This document shows positions 11,041 to 23,289 of a DNA stretch of 64,000 bases, piece after piece. The notes beneath the pieces are model-generated. The model was not told the DNA's origin and made no database searches. It saw nothing but the letters and a program-made list of their open reading frames with translations. The stretch lies in the NCBI GenBank assembly GCA_031771865.1, contig JASISA010000042.1, forward strand, positions 346,001-410,000, in the 5' to 3' direction. The first letter of the stretch is position 1, and each line of letters begins with the position of its first letter. The DNA comes from Nothophaeocryptopus gaeumannii (Eukaryota; Ascomycota; Dothideomycetes; Mycosphaerellales; Mycosphaerellaceae). A program made the translations under genes and the position numbers.

Positions 11041-11596
11041 TTAGAGGATCAAGACGATCATCTCGCTCAAATGCATGGCCGCAGTGGTTTTGTGATGATC
11101 GTACTCGTACAGAAGATTGGTGTCATCGACCCTTCCAGGGACTCGCTTCTCCGGCCTCGATTGGCAAGTTGTGTTGGCACACGTTTACCGCTCGTACCTG
11201 AATTCGGACAGTTCAGTGCTGTCCAGCGAGCAAACTCGCCGACAACACTGAATAAGGTTGTGAGTTCCTCTTTCTTTCCTGGAGGATAAGAGTAGCAATG
11301 GATATACCCTGGACCCGGTCCTCACCTTGTATTCTGTTGTAGTGCCTCCGTCAGCGCACGTCCTCCCGAGGGCATGGGATCGGCATTGAGTGCTGTGGAC
11401 TATAGTCAGCACCCCGAAACGCAATGGATGAGTTATCAAATATGAAGGGAACGAATCCGAGAAATTGCGTCGCCTCTCGATATCTGCGATATACTGAAGA
11501 CTCGGGGCTTGACCGTAGATGCCACAGAAGCTGATCAGAGAGTTCAATTGCGAGGTCTGTTACCTCTGATCTGTATCCCATGCTCACTTCATAACT
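11041..11596. other. Intergenic, one unassigned ORF
   Basis: A minus-strand ORF of 78 codons (11351-11587) has plausible composition but no recognisable family or splice partner. Nothing else is supported. Confidence 0.3.
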
Positions 11597-13810
11597 TTAG
11601 GCGGATCCCCCTTGTAGCAAGGCTGCCTTATAACCTGGCCACTCCGCTACCCAGTCCGCCAGCTGCTGTATGATTCTGTCTTGCACCGCTTTCACAGCAG
11701 AATTGTTCTTCCCATTCACCGTAACCATATCGCTTATATGGAAACCACCGGGTACGATCTCCACCGGAGTCTGCTTCGTGCCCTTGAACGGCCCTCCCGG
11801 TCGTAGATCAGCGGAGACGGACGCCTCTCGCCAAGGATCGAACTCGCCGTTGACGTAAATCAGACGGGTGGCGTTCGTAAAGTCCCAGCCTTTGGTATAT
11901 GCATTGACGCCAGCTTCTGCATTGCCTCTTGCACTACCGTATGTCTCACCACCCGGACCGGGTGGGAAGAAGAGTCCGCATTGACGAGTATAGTACTCGG
12001 GCGTAATGAGTCTGCTCAGGAGGCTTGGCCTGTCCTCCGGAGCACCAGTTTGCCAGTATCCGAGCGGCTCGTTGCAAGTCATCCATATCCACTGTCGGTC
12101 GACCAAATTACTGAGGGTAGTGTCGGTGAACATCGGGTTGCTGGCATTGTACGTATCGAAACACATAGTATTGTTCGTGCTGTTAAACTCCGGCCACTCT
12201 CTCGCGGCACCTGCGCAAAAGCCAGGAAACTGGACTTCGGTCCACCACTTGGCATATCCGTTCAACGCTTTCTCGAGACCTACGCCCTCCGCGCCGGGTA
12301 TCGCGGGTGAAGACGATTTGCCGTATGCTGGAGGCTGTGGAGATGAAGTCGAGTTGCTGCCTGTGGTGGAATTTGTGGAGTTATCGGGAGGGAAGACGTT
12401 CTCGATGTAATCGCACCAATGGAAGAATCCGGTGTTGCGGGGAAATTGATTGCCTTGCCATTTCCATGGGGCATTCGCTAACGCTGTCATGAAGTCGTCG
12501 TTGTGAATCAAACTCTCCATGTTGAACTGCTTCTTCAGCTTTTGCTGTTCCTCCTTGGTGCCATTGATGAGAACATCGTCCATGTAGTCGATTACGAGTG
12601 ACACATCCTTGCTACAGTTCCTGGGCATGCCTTGCTGGATCGGTAACTGGTGGCTCCAGAAGTCATAGATCGCTTCCACGGGCGCGCTTGATGCGTGATA
12701 TGCCCAGAATGTGCCCGGATCAACACTCGCAATCCACGCCGAAAGTGCTTCGGCGTACGAGCCTCCCATTACCACCCACGGAACGTCTTTGGCGTTTGTC
12801 TTGATCTTCTTTTCCTTGGCAAAAGGTAGCTCTACAGTGTTTGCAAAGTACGTCATATCCTTGATCGCTTGCTCGAGAGTGAGGTATTTCATGTTCTGCG
12901 GAACACGTTAGCTTCAACAATTGCTTGAGCATCGCCCGCGAGAGGAGACTTCGTTGCCGTATCTCACGCTCTCGATTGAATTCGTTTTGGACTACCGAAC
13001 GCGAGTATGGGGGCGGAGAAAGCTCTCGAGCTAATGAGACAGCTGGATGGCTCTTTTCTAATGCTGAAGTGCTTTCTATGCCCCTGCAGTCACATTTCGA
13101 ACAGGGTAAGCGGTTCGAGCAACACAGAGAGCATCGGCGAGAGTTGTGAACTCGTCCCTTGCTCCCGGGATGAGACTGACCTCGGTCGTAAGATTTGTGT
13201 AAGGCGTAGACGTGCCCCAATATCTGTGCTCAAGAACGATGGTCGCAGCTCCAATCTTCTCAGCCAGCACACCAGTCGATAGATTCGTGGTAAGAAAGGA
13301 GTAAAATCCGGTAGCATTGTCCTCACCGGTATTGACTATCACGACCGGCGAGCCCGGACCTTTCCAGTAAGTCGTGTTGTAGTAGTAGAATTGATCAAAA
13401 GTGCCAAGCCCAGGATTGTTGTGATCGATTAGCTGCTTGAACGTGCTGTTGGACCAATATGTCTTATTTGAGGGAGCACCGGCCGGCATACGCATCCCTC
13501 GCATCCATCCTCCGTACTGAAATTCGCCAGGGCGGTCTATCGCATCGTACTTGTCAGTGTGATTATTCGCATTGAAGCCGTGGTCCCCTACGGAACGCGA
13601 ACTTGGTCATCGCGTTGGCCCTCTCTTTTGTGTAAACTCCTGAACATGCCAGTCGCGACGGCAATGGCATAGAATTACGTCGAATCTAGGACTGGCTTCT
13701 CTCTCTCAGGACTCATGAAAGAGTTGCATACCGCCATGTGCACCGCCAAACTGCCGGCCTCCATTCGCCACAGCCGCAGCCGCCACCACCAAGGCCAGGA
13801 CGGCCTTCAT
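11597..13810 (-). CDS. Secreted serine carboxypeptidase, peptidase family S28
   Basis: Three exons: 13810-13732 (signal peptide MKAVLALVVAAAAVANG), 13587-13181 and 12895-11597. Introns of 144 nt (phase 1) and 285 nt (phase 0) give about 594 residues. Family landmarks are EHRYWGTSTPY, the nucleophile elbow GGSYAEALSAW, the Asp region NGEFDPWREA and the His in GGFHISDM. S28 enzymes are lysosomal or secreted prolyl peptidases active at acid pH; A. niger prolyl endopeptidase is a relative. Many NxS/T sequons and a Pro/Ser/Asn-rich insertion fit secretion. The elbow has Glu where relatives I recall have Gly after SYx, which could impair activity. The second intron is long for this genome. Confidence 0.88.
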
Positions 13811-15422
13811 CGCCTCAAATTGTCAAGTTGCTGCGTAGGAAGCGCAGAACTCTCTCTTCCCACAAATGGCAAACGAATCGTTATGTTTTAGTGACTCTGG
13901 CTCGGGGGACGAGTCTCATCACCTCATTGGGGTGTATACAAGCACAGTGGTAATGGTCCACCCCGGGAGGCATTCAAGGGTATTTGACATGTCGACGCCA
14001 TTCCATCTCCCGAGACTTCCTCCCACCCCATTTATTAGCCGACTACCACCCCAGACATTTGGATACGACTTTGACTAACACAAACACCACACTCTCGCTA
14101 CTTTGCACCTCGAAAGCCCACGCCTCTATATCATGGGCGCGGAGCAACGTGCGGCCGCAGGAGGCTTGCCCTTCGAAGCGCCGACCTATGTTGGCGACCT
14201 CGAAGTTGTCCTGAATTGAGTGAGATTTAGTTGAGATTTCGGGGTGGGATCGGCCAGCTGGGGTAGGAGGAAGTCTCGAGTGTCAATCCAAAGCTCGCAG
14301 GGAGGACGACGATACCACGGTTACACGGAGAATATGGACTCCCGCCAACCATCATCCTGGACTCTGCTCGAGAACCAGATGTGAGGTCGGACAGGCATCG
14401 CCTTCCACCTAATGTCACCGTCTGATATGCGGCACTGGCGGAGATGCGAGCGGTGGCTGCGGTGGTGTTTGAGCGCGATCCTCAATCTGGCCGTCCACAG
14501 CAGCTTGGGCACAATCGTTTCATCATAGGAAGTACGCTGATACCTTAGACCCAACGTATATTGGCCTGGACGTTGGGCGCTAGACAGTCGGCGGTACAAT
14601 GTTGCTGGCAAGAGGAGGAGCGCGAAACAGTCGCGCAAGAAGCTCATCGCTGCCAAGACCGGGCAAGGCTCGACGCCGACCCCTCTCCTCAGTGCCGCTC
14701 ACTCCCCTCCTTCTCCTTCTCCTTCTCACCCACCTCAACTCCCTCTTCTCCGCGACGACCTCTTCCCCGACACGAATGCGCACCAAATTTGCTGTGGTGC
14801 GCTCCTCGACCAACGTCTTTCCCCAAATGCGCCTCCTCTTCGTACGCTCGACTGCCGCGTGACCAGCCCTCGGCGAAGGGCACGAATTCAGCCACCGAAA
14901 GGCCGATGGGGCAGCATGCAGAGAAGAAGCCGTGGACAATGACACAAGCAAAGAAGAGGTGAGGTCGGCAGAAGACGTTGAAACCGGGCTAGAGAATGGA
15001 CATTGCGTACCACGTGCCCCCCGTTCGGGCCAGACCATACTACGACGTGACGCACAGCCGCACTAGAGCCATATCGGTATATGCAGGCTGTATACTATGG
15101 AGCCGAGCATCTTCTGTATGCGCGCTGGCATCGTATGTCGTTCAACGCGATTTGGAAACCTGATACCGATGTTCCCTCATGCTTACGCTGCTGACATACT
15201 AGCCGAGGGGACAGGATTCGCCAGCGACAGCTTAGCCGTGAAACACAGTAAGTCTCATGACTTTTCTCTTGGACCGATTCAGACACCATTTCGTTGGCCA
15301 AGAGCCGTGGAATCCGCCTTTTGATAGCGCAACGCCTTCGCTTACCTCGTAGACGTGCGATTGCTATTTGAGCGCTTCCACTGCACTGTTGTGCAACTTA
15401 GACCTCCCAATCTTGCACAAGC
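13811..15422. other. Intergenic, no supported gene
   Basis: The 14.6-14.95 kb part is CT/GA-biased and yields repetitive ORFs on both strands that I consider compositional artefacts. No domain was recognised. Confidence 0.4.
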
Positions 15423-17003
15423 ATGGGAGAGATCATGGATCTCGCTACCTTCTTCTTGGCGTTGAATCGCATCTTGCTAGGCACTGCGTGTGCGTTGACA
15501 GTCTACATCGTCATCAACGAAGTCACCCGGTCTCGGGCCAGGAATCCATCCTTCGCTGGACCACGAGGACTGCCGATACTTGGCAACCTGCCACAACTCA
15601 ACGTGAACGCACCTGAGGTGCTTCGCCAATGGTCAAAGGCCCACGGCGATGTCTATCAGATCCAATTTGGCAACATCCCCATCTTGGTGGTCAACAGCGC
15701 TGCTGCGGCAAAAGAGCTCTTCGCTCACCACAGCCATGCATTGAACTCCCGGCCGGTCTTTTAAACATTCCACAAGATCGTCGCCAAGACATCTGGGGCC
15801 ACCATTGGCACTTCTCCCATCTCTCCAATTCTAAAGACCCGTCGCCGAGCTGCTGCTGCTGCGCTCAACAAGCCGGCGGTAAGCAGCTATGCACCGCATC
15901 TGGATCTCGAGACCAAGGCGTTGGTCGAAGACTTGTTCGCAGCTGGTCAGGCCGGGAAGAAGGCCATCAACCCGATTCCATTAGTACGCCGGTTTGCATT
16001 GTCGATCATCCTGACAGTCAATTGGGGTACCAGAATCACCTCCGCAGATAAAGCCTTGTTCAACGAGATCACAGAAGTCGAAGCAGGTATCGTTAGCACC
16101 CGCAGCACTACAGAGAATCTGCAAGACTACATTCCACTCCTACGTCTCAACCCATTCTCTGCTCGGTCGCGAAAGGCAGAAGACTGGCGCGCAAGAAGAG
16201 AAGTCTACCTCCAACGCCTTGACGACGAGCTCCGCGAACGCATGGAAGTCAGCACCCACAAACCCTGCATCCAGTCCAACGCCATCCAAGACCCCGAAGC
16301 AAAACTCACCGAAGCCGACCTCCGCACAATCTCCATCTCCATGATCCAAGGCGGGACCGGAACGATCTCCGGCACAATCTCCTGGTCCCTCGCCTTGCTC
16401 TCGCAACATCCCGAAATCCAATCCAAAGCTTTCTCGGAAATCTCGTCCCTTTCCTCTAACCCCGCATCCCTCCTCTCAAGTACCACAGCAGCGGACACGG
16501 ACTTTGAAAAACAACTCCCTTACCTCCACGCCCTCGCGCGTGAATGTCTTCGCTACTTCACCGTCCTCCGTCTCTCCCTTCCGCGCTCCACCACTTCCCC
16601 GATAGCTTACCAAGGTAAATCCATCCCCTCCGGATCGACGATCTTCCTCAACGCCTGGGCTTGTAATCTCGATCCCGCCATCTGGCCTTCCCACGACCCA
16701 CAACAATTCATTCCCGAACGCTGGCTTTCCCAACCCGATGCCCCGCTATTTACATACGGTCTCGGCTATCGCATGTGCGCCGGCTCAGCACTGGCGAATC
16801 GGGAATTGGAGTCAGTTTTGCTCAGAGTGCTCGGGTGTTTCATGATTGAGGCTGTAGAGGGGAGGGAAGCGGACGCAAATCCTTGGACGGGGAGTAGCAA
16901 TGTGAAGGAGGGCGGGCAGTTTCCGAGGGCTTATGAGGTGGTGTTCCGGGCGAGGGACGAGAGGGGTCTGAGCGAGGCGCTTGGGAAGGGGATGGGGGTG
17001 TGA
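15423..17003 (+). pseudogene. Cytochrome P450, CYP504-like, with one in-frame stop
   Basis: One frame runs 526 codons from the ATG at 15423 to 17003, interrupted once by TAA (15762-15764) between SRPVF and TFHKIVAKTSGATIGTS. Everything else of a microsomal P450 is present: N-terminal anchor (FFLALNRILLGTACALTVYI), proline-rich hinge GPRGLPILGNLP, I-helix GGTGTISGT, K-helix ECLR and heme loop YGLGYRMCAGS. The sequence around the stop resembles fungal phenylacetate hydroxylases (CYP504, phacA type), where Tyr stands at this site, so TAY to TAA is the simplest lesion. If translated, it would hydroxylate phenylacetate or a related acid. Readthrough or assembly error cannot be excluded. Confidence 0.8.
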
Positions 17004-17332
17004 GAGATGAGATAAGGAAGAGGGCCTCCAAGGGTGGAGGTGCCTTTTGGTGGAGTGATGTGAGGAGAGGTGGGGGTTTTCGGTTGAGTGGCAGTGGGAA
17101 GCTGGGTTGATCAGGTGAGACCTATCGAGCCCTGTCCAAGACGTACCACTGTGGGCAGGGGTCATATCTTTTTGCCAATGCTTGGAAGCCTTGGACTTGG
17201 GCGTCTATGATGATGCGACTCTGACACCGGTGTCAATCGCCTCGCGGGGACCGAAGTACTCACTGTGTGTATATGTCTTGATCAGAGAAAATGCAGATTT
17301 CCCATTCTCATCCCTCCGTTGTGTGCGTATTG
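17004..17332. other. Convergent intergenic space
   Basis: Lies between the 3' ends of the P450 and receptor genes. I see no feature. Confidence 0.5.
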
Positions 17333-18622
17333 TTATCTCGCTATTTCAATCTCTCCATCTGATATGCGTCTGTGCGCCATCTCTGGGGATAATTCCATCG
17401 TCTCGAGGTCAAAGTGTATCCGGCGCTCAAAGCTCCCGAAGCTTCGGCAGCTCTGGTCGTGATCCATACCTCCATCACTGCCGATTGGCGACCCTATCTC
17501 GTCTTCTGACTTCGTCCCCCGAGAGATGTGCACGGTCGTTTCGGTCTTGATCCGAGAGAGCTGAAAAGTTGACTGCATGCTGTCCGTCCTTCGATGCACC
17601 ATGTGTGGTCTTGCACCGTGTGTGTGGTTTCCAATGTGATCTCCACTGGCCTGGTCGGTCGTAGTCGTCCTCCAGGCGGAGTCCGGTCGGTACGCACTGA
17701 ATGTCTCTAATCCGTGCGACTCTGCACTCGGCATGGCAGGACCAAAGATGAGTGAGTGACGTGTGATGCAGTAAAGTAGAACGGCGAGCCAGCCATTCGA
17801 TGTCATCATTATCCCAACGAAAGTGAACTCCGTATATCCGACTGTCTGCCCTGCCATGATTCTCAGACGAGCGACAACTGCAGGTAGTGTGCAGAAGACA
17901 TAGATCAAAGGGTATGCGATGACGGATCTTGCTGCGGATTCTGCTCGCATGCGTAGCTCGGTCGTGGAGTAGAAGAAGTTCTTGACTCGGCGCCAGAGTA
18001 CGATGAACATGGTGAGGTAGATGAGCAGCGTGCCAAATTCGGCAGCAATGATCCAGACATAATGCAACCACAGCCTGTAGTCCATATATCGCTCGTTGAT
18101 CCAGCACCATGGCCCAGCGCGCATGTAGAAGTCTTTCGGATGAAGGATGATTCCGATAGTCGCGCATGTGAAGTTGAGAGTCCAAAGGCCGACGATACCA
18201 GCTATGAAGGTAGCATAGGGCAACCGTTTGTCAAAGACGATATCCACGAACAGATGAACGGCCATTGCGAAGGTGAAGATGCAACTCCCGACATCTCCGG
18301 CATTGAGGAACCAGCCTTGTGTCCAGCATGCGGCACTCCCAGCTTTTATACTGTCAAGCCGTAGCCACTCAGCATTCAGTACGAACCCAAGCGCTTGCTG
18401 AACGTCGGCCAAGATCAAGTTGACCAGTAGGACGACATATTGGTTGACTCTTGCGTAGCCGCGATGCTTCCAGGTGAGTAGCCGGTAGGTCAAATGGACG
18501 AAAAGGGTGGTCGTCGTCACCAGAGACAAGAGTCCAAAGGCAGTCACGGCAGAGAGGCTCTGGTGAAGAACGTGCGGAAGTGGTGCGATCGTTCCAGATA
18601 TGTCTGCTTTCCGTCTTTCCAT
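17333..18622 (-). CDS. Seven-helix G protein-coupled receptor, fungal cAMP-receptor/Git3-like
   Basis: Intact 429-residue ORF with an ATG at 18622. Seven hydrophobic segments occupy about residues 20-290 (for example VTAFGLLSLVTTTTLFVHLT, VNQYVVLLVNLILADV, TFIAGIVGLWTLNFTCATIG, YVWIIAAEFGTLLIYLTMFI). They are followed by a 130-residue Ser/Thr-rich cytosolic tail with basic and acidic patches suited to phosphorylation. The loop 'ILADVQQALGF' and the overall pattern match fungal receptors related to cAMP-receptor/Git3 proteins, which sense nutrients or small molecules at the plasma membrane through Galpha and cAMP. The ligand cannot be inferred. A glycoside hydrolase-like or transporter identity is excluded by the seven-helix layout. 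Confidence 0.8.
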   Translation of the reverse strand: MERRKADISGTIAPLPHVLHQSLSAVTAFGLLSLVTTTTLFVHLTYRLLTWKHRGYARVNQYVVLLVNLILADVQQALGFVLNAEWLRLDSIKAGSAACWTQGWFLNAGDVGSCIFTFAMAVHLFVDIVFDKRLPYATFIAGIVGLWTLNFTCATIGIILHPKDFYMRAGPWCWINERYMDYRLWLHYVWIIAAEFGTLLIYLTMFIVLWRRVKNFFYSTTELRMRAESAARSVIAYPLIYVFCTLPAVVARLRIMAGQTVGYTEFTFVGIMMTSNGWLAVLLYCITRHSLIFGPAMPSAESHGLETFSAYRPDSAWRTTTTDQASGDHIGNHTHGARPHMVHRRTDSMQSTFQLSRIKTETTVHISRGTKSEDEIGSPIGSDGGMDHDQSCRSFGSFERRIHFDLETMELSPEMAHRRISDGEIEIAR

Positions 18623-20522
18623 ATTACTCTTGGATACGAATGGTTTCTCCAGACGTCTGCAACAACTTGCGAGGAGCGCAGCACTTGGTCTTATGCCGCC
18701 GTGGCTCCAAGGCCGGAGTTACGCCGAGGTCACTACTGGATTAGACCACAAGGCAGCCCGAGGACGTTCTTGATAGTGGGCAAAACCCACATACGCCAGC
18801 ATCTCTGAACCCTTTTAATATTTGACATGTTATGGAAAGTTTCTCAATTGACTTCGTGACCGCGGAGGGGCCGTGAGAAGACGGCCTCTAATAAAGAATA
18901 TCATTTATCGTAGAGACCCAGCCGTGTGGTAGAGTATGTGTGATTTAAGATTCGCATAGCATGTTTCGTTCGAGCAAGCTGCACCTGTGACATCCAGGGT
19001 TGGACCAACAGGAATTCGTGGCGGGGAACTCCGGGGATCGTGGTACAGACGCGAGCCGATGTTTTCTCGAATACAGCGACGATGAACCTTCTTTCGTATG
19101 GTCGGTCCAAGCTTGAAGAGGTGCTGCAGCGCAACTCGTGATTGGCAAGGAAGGTGTCAATGGACATGGACCATCCCTTCACCTGCAATTGCTCAATGTG
19201 AACAGGGAGTGCTAGTGGTTGTCAGCGAGCCGTACCGAAGCGGCAATATGAGGAGAAGTGCGAAGAGCGACACATCAGCAGATCGAGACATGGGCTCTAG
19301 AATGAATTCGATACGAGGACCTCTGAGGAGAGATCGAGGTGAGTCCGAAGCAAGAAGTCCTTTCAAGGCAGGCAGGGTCTGAATGCCACAAGCCGCTGGT
19401 ATGTTCGGTAGGGCCGGCTCGGCTGAAGAAGATCCCGCGGAGTATGTTCCGTTGCGCGATATGTCCTGCAGCGGTAGAGTATGCCGCATGGCGAGCAAGT
19501 CCGATGGAGGACAGCACTGGCACGTTTTCGAGAGTCGTGTTCCAAGTGGTGCAGAAGTCGTTCTGCTAGGTATACATGTGAGGAGGGTCGATACAGACTG
19601 GCGGGAGCTCCAAACCATGCGGGTGGCTCTCTCCAGGCTCTGTATTCCAAATTAGCAAGGTAGTGAAAGTTCGCATCCGAGTTCCTAAGGTATCCGATTG
19701 AGCCTCTTCGTAGCGTGCAAGGTTGTCGGTGTGCCCCGCGTCGACAGGGCTCAGGCTGTCATCTCGCCAGTCGGGTGACCACTGTATCCCGATGTCAAGA
19801 TCAATCGGTCATTGTGTGAAAAGGCAGCAACTGAGCAATGGGAAGCTGATGATGATTGAGGCCAGCAGGTGTGTTGAGCAAGGTGAAGTTGTCGCTGGAG
19901 GTCGGCCCGAGGAGGAAAAGCGAAGCCGAACGCGCAGGCCAAGATCAAAGTGCAGGGATTCGCGAACAAAACGGGTGGCGGAGAGCAGGTGCTCCGTGCT
20001 GGATAGTCCGTCATCAACATACCGCACATATACCCCGACTCCCTCTCTCACGACTCCGCCAAGCAATCGAACAGACCGGACCCATCGTCGCTGTCGCCAC
20101 CACAGTTCCGCTTTACGGCAGGATCAACTCCCCCGAGTCAAAGCGCTGGCGTGGTGTTTGGTCGCGTCCAGGAGACCCGACCTCTGAAGGGAAGACGTCA
20201 AGCATCCAGCGGCCGCATCGGGACACCTACGCTCCCACCATCGCCGCTGGCAGATACGACCGCGCTGTCAGATGCCGCTGCTCGACTCAGCATCGGAGGC
20301 GATGCAGTAGATCTGGGGCGGGAGTCCAACCGGGCTCAATCGGCTGAACGCTCAAGGCTCAAATACCGAGCCTCACGATGTGGCCGCAGACCGGTAGCAT
20401 CATTTTGTCGACCACGACCACGACCAGAACGACAGTCCGGGTAATACTCCGGCATCGAAGTCAGAGATAGCGTGCCAGCGTGCCGAATACTGGCTCACTG
20501 ACACCGTCTTGTAAGTTGAGCC
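18623..20522. other. Long region without a supported gene
   Basis: The best unassigned reading is a minus-strand frame at 18901-19200 with balanced codon use (WSMSIDTFLANHELRC and following), possibly joined to 19193-19618. I could not identify a family or a complete exon set. Other ORFs overlap one another in both orientations. Confidence 0.3.
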
Positions 20523-21060
20523 ATGTGTCTAACATATCGACATGTCAGTGACTTTTCGCAGTCCTCACTACCTGCAGGGCTGTTGGTTGGAGGTCGCCAT
20601 GAGAAGGCCAACTATTGGGTGCATAGCATCCCACTTGCTCGCAAAAGCCCCAATATCGTCCAGATGCTGTCCAACGGGGGTCATCTCTCAGGACACGACG
20701 CTGTCACTTCTTCTCCCATACCATTAGGATCCGAGCTTGTTTCCACCTTCGAGATGTTTTTCACTTGGCTGTGTACCGATCAATTCGCCCCGGCATCCGG
20801 CGAAAACGATCGACACTCTGCCGGAGACTATGCTGGCGAGGTATAGAGCGTCTGGTGGGAAAGTCTGGTCCGGAGCGCACAAGTAACCAAATCCGGGATA
20901 TCTATTTGGCCAAGCTCTATGATTTCGCCATTCGCCACGATATACTCGGTATGGCGAATCTCGCCATCTCGACGCTGTTCCTACCAAACCTTCAGCACAG
21001 TAGAACATCAACCAAGGGCGCAATCAAATGCCTGATTACCTCGCAAAGGCCACGAGAGCA
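20523..21060 (+). pseudogene. BTB/POZ gene relic 1
   Basis: The first frame gives a BTB-like start (LLVGGRHEKANYWVHSIPLA, then FEMFFTWLCTDQFAPAS). Near 20850-20870 the reading moves to another frame with YLAKLYDFAIRHDILGMAN, the helix that follows BTB cores in this cluster. BTB domains mediate dimerisation and often recruit Cullin-3. No second functional domain is visible in any member of this cluster. Frameshifted and C-terminally incomplete. Confidence 0.6.
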
Positions 21061-21319
21061 GCATAATGCGGTCGTTGCCATCCTCGCTGAAGAGGCTGCC
21101 ATGCATCTGCGTTCGAAAAAAGTCAGGCATGTCCATGGAACTGATTTCCAAATTCCCGGCCCCCTACATCGACCAGTCTTCGGCCTCGTCTTCCAACAGA
21201 GAGACGGAGTGGTAGACCGGAATGGCAGGAACGAGTACAGACGATCCATTTGCAATGCCCACACACATCGCACCGACGAAGGGAAGCAGACGTGCCAAAA
21301 GAAGCTTCTCGATCGCTCG

Positions 21320-22259
21320 ATGCAGACGCCGCCGAAAATTGACATCCAGTGAGTCTGAGTAGACGTGGCGAAAATTGCGGTGAACCAAGCTGACCCGGTC
21401 CAGTGATTCTTATCGGAATGCTGGCAATATATCTGTCGGTCACGAAGCATTGTGTTTTGCTGTCCACAAGAAGCTTGTCTGCGATAGCTCCAGCTACTTC
21501 CGTGGCGCGTTCTACAATGGGTTTGCGAAAGCTGCTCGAAATCGGATCAACCGAGAAGAACAGTCCGTCAAGGATTTCTCTCAGTTCCTTAGCTGGCTGT
21601 ACAGTGGGAAGGTGCCGTTGCCATCCATTGAGGAGCATGCCGCTTTCGAGAGCTACAGAAGCCAGGTCAAGAGAGATATTCGAATCGCATTGGACCAATC
21701 TCCGGCTGATTCGGATTCGGATGGGGAAGACGAGACAAGACCAGGAGCAAACAGTGCATACTGGGAGAAGCATGACTCGCTCGGCTTCAGTCATCGCACG
21801 CAGGCAATGCCCGTGGATCTCTTCTTGTTTGCCAATCGACGTGGAATTCCCAGGCTTTGCGACGCTATCATGACCTTGCTCTCCAAGAAGCGAGAGTTGG
21901 GTTGGCCGCTGCTCTCTGCCAACGTTGAGCTTGTTGGAGCGGCATATGTGAATTTGCTCCCAGAATCCGCATTGTGTCGCTTTATGGTCGACGAGGTCGT
22001 CTGGTGCTAGTCGAAAGACGATGGATCGCTGAAGGAGCTGGAGGGCTATCCGAACCATATCAATTTCGGATTCGTCAAGACGCTGCTAAAGCATGATCGC
22101 GATGTGTCGACGGTTCGTCCATACTGGCGGTATCGTGTCTGCCGATATCACGACCACTCCGGCTTGAACGAGCAAACATATTGTAAGGAAAGATTGAAGG
22201 ACTGGTATGAGGGCATGGCCAACAAAACCCAGACGCAACCTGTTATCTTCTATTCCTGA
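21320..22259 (+). pseudogene. BTB/POZ gene relic 2, stop at a Trp codon
   Basis: Likely start MQTPPKIDI at 21320. An intron (21349-21403, phase 2) leads to ISVGHEALCFAVHKKLVCDS and YFRGAFYNGF, a BTB core, followed by FSQFLSWLYSGKVPLP and the C-terminal VDEVVWC. TAG at 22008-22010 follows directly. The same frame then stays open for 82 more codons (DDGSLKELEGYPNHINFGF onward) to a TGA at 22257-22259. The related gene at 29.8 kb has Trp at this position (VDEDAWCWGRK), so TGG to TAG is the likely lesion. All other parts of the protein are readable. Confidence 0.75.
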
Positions 22260-23289
22260 TTGCGGCTTTCGGGATTGCTTGCGGCCGTGGACATGAGATT
22301 TGCGTTCGATGACGGCTGTGAAGGAGTGTAACACTGTGGTGTCCTACCTGTGTGCAACGTATGTCAGCAGCAAACAAACGACCTTCCAGCTCCTGTTCGC
22401 CCTGGCCCCACATCAGGTCGAGGCCGAGATGTGCTGTTGCTCCACCTACACCTCACCCTTCACGGCTCTTGGTGCCGAGCTCGATAAATGGATGCAGCGG
22501 GAGCTCGCGGCTTCCGAGGCACATCTCAACTGTTGTCAGGACTGTACAAAGGAGCTGCTGGCGGAGTAGCAGGAGGCTGGAGACACCTCGACGCAGCCAC
22601 CGGAGAGCATACCGAGTCCAGCTTCTGGAGGCCAAGCCCGGATTCATCGTCTGGCAGTTTGGTACACGTGCGCCCTTTTATCCTCCGTGGAGGTACAAAT
22701 CTGACATGAAAAAACGTGTGCGCGGATCGCGCGCTCTGCAGATCAAGTTGTCTGCTTTCACGCAGCGGTTATGCTACGAAACGTGTTAAAGACGTGGCTC
22801 GGCAACGTTTCTGTCGACCTCATGTACGATGGTCCCAATCACAGTTCACCTGTATGCAAGCATGCCGAGCGCAGGACCCAGGCGGTGGCGGCGGAGAGGG
22901 ACTGGGAAGTGAGGGGTCTGACCTGAAGTGGGCAAAGGACAGACCATGCGATCTGCGCGATGCGAAGCTTCAGCAGCGGCGAAGCATCCCAATGAGGATG
23001 TGCAATCGAACATCATCGCGCCAATTGGCTGTCCTGTGCGGACCGCGGCCGAGGCATGGAGTCACGCTAGCGTTAAGATTTCTCCGCGTGGAGTAACGCC
23101 CGCACGCCACTTTTCCGGGGGCTTTCATCCTGTGACACAAATTCGTCTCGGCCAGTCGACAGCACCGAGGCACAGACGAGGATGGCTCACAACCGCTTTA
23201 TATGAAAACCACGTCCTCGTTTGCTGGAACATGCATGTTCTGCTCGATGGAGTGTTGACTCAGCATTTAAGACCTCCAAACCCCACGAG
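22260..23289. other. Intergenic, no supported gene
   Basis: Short ORFs only. The right end contains the likely promoter of the MFS gene. Confidence 0.4.
23197..23203 (+). promoter_or_regulatory. Candidate TATA element of the MFS gene
   Basis: TTTATAT lies about 90 bp upstream of the ATG at 23290. Assigned by position only. Confidence 0.3.

Noticed and set aside
14580..15038. Overlapping ORFs rich in Arg, Leu, Ser and Pro on both strands
   Set aside because: The CT/GA-biased tract keeps several frames open by chance; no domain or splice support.
17475..18185. 236-codon minus-strand ORF
   Set aside because: Alternative frame of the seven-helix receptor gene; Arg/His-rich shadow.
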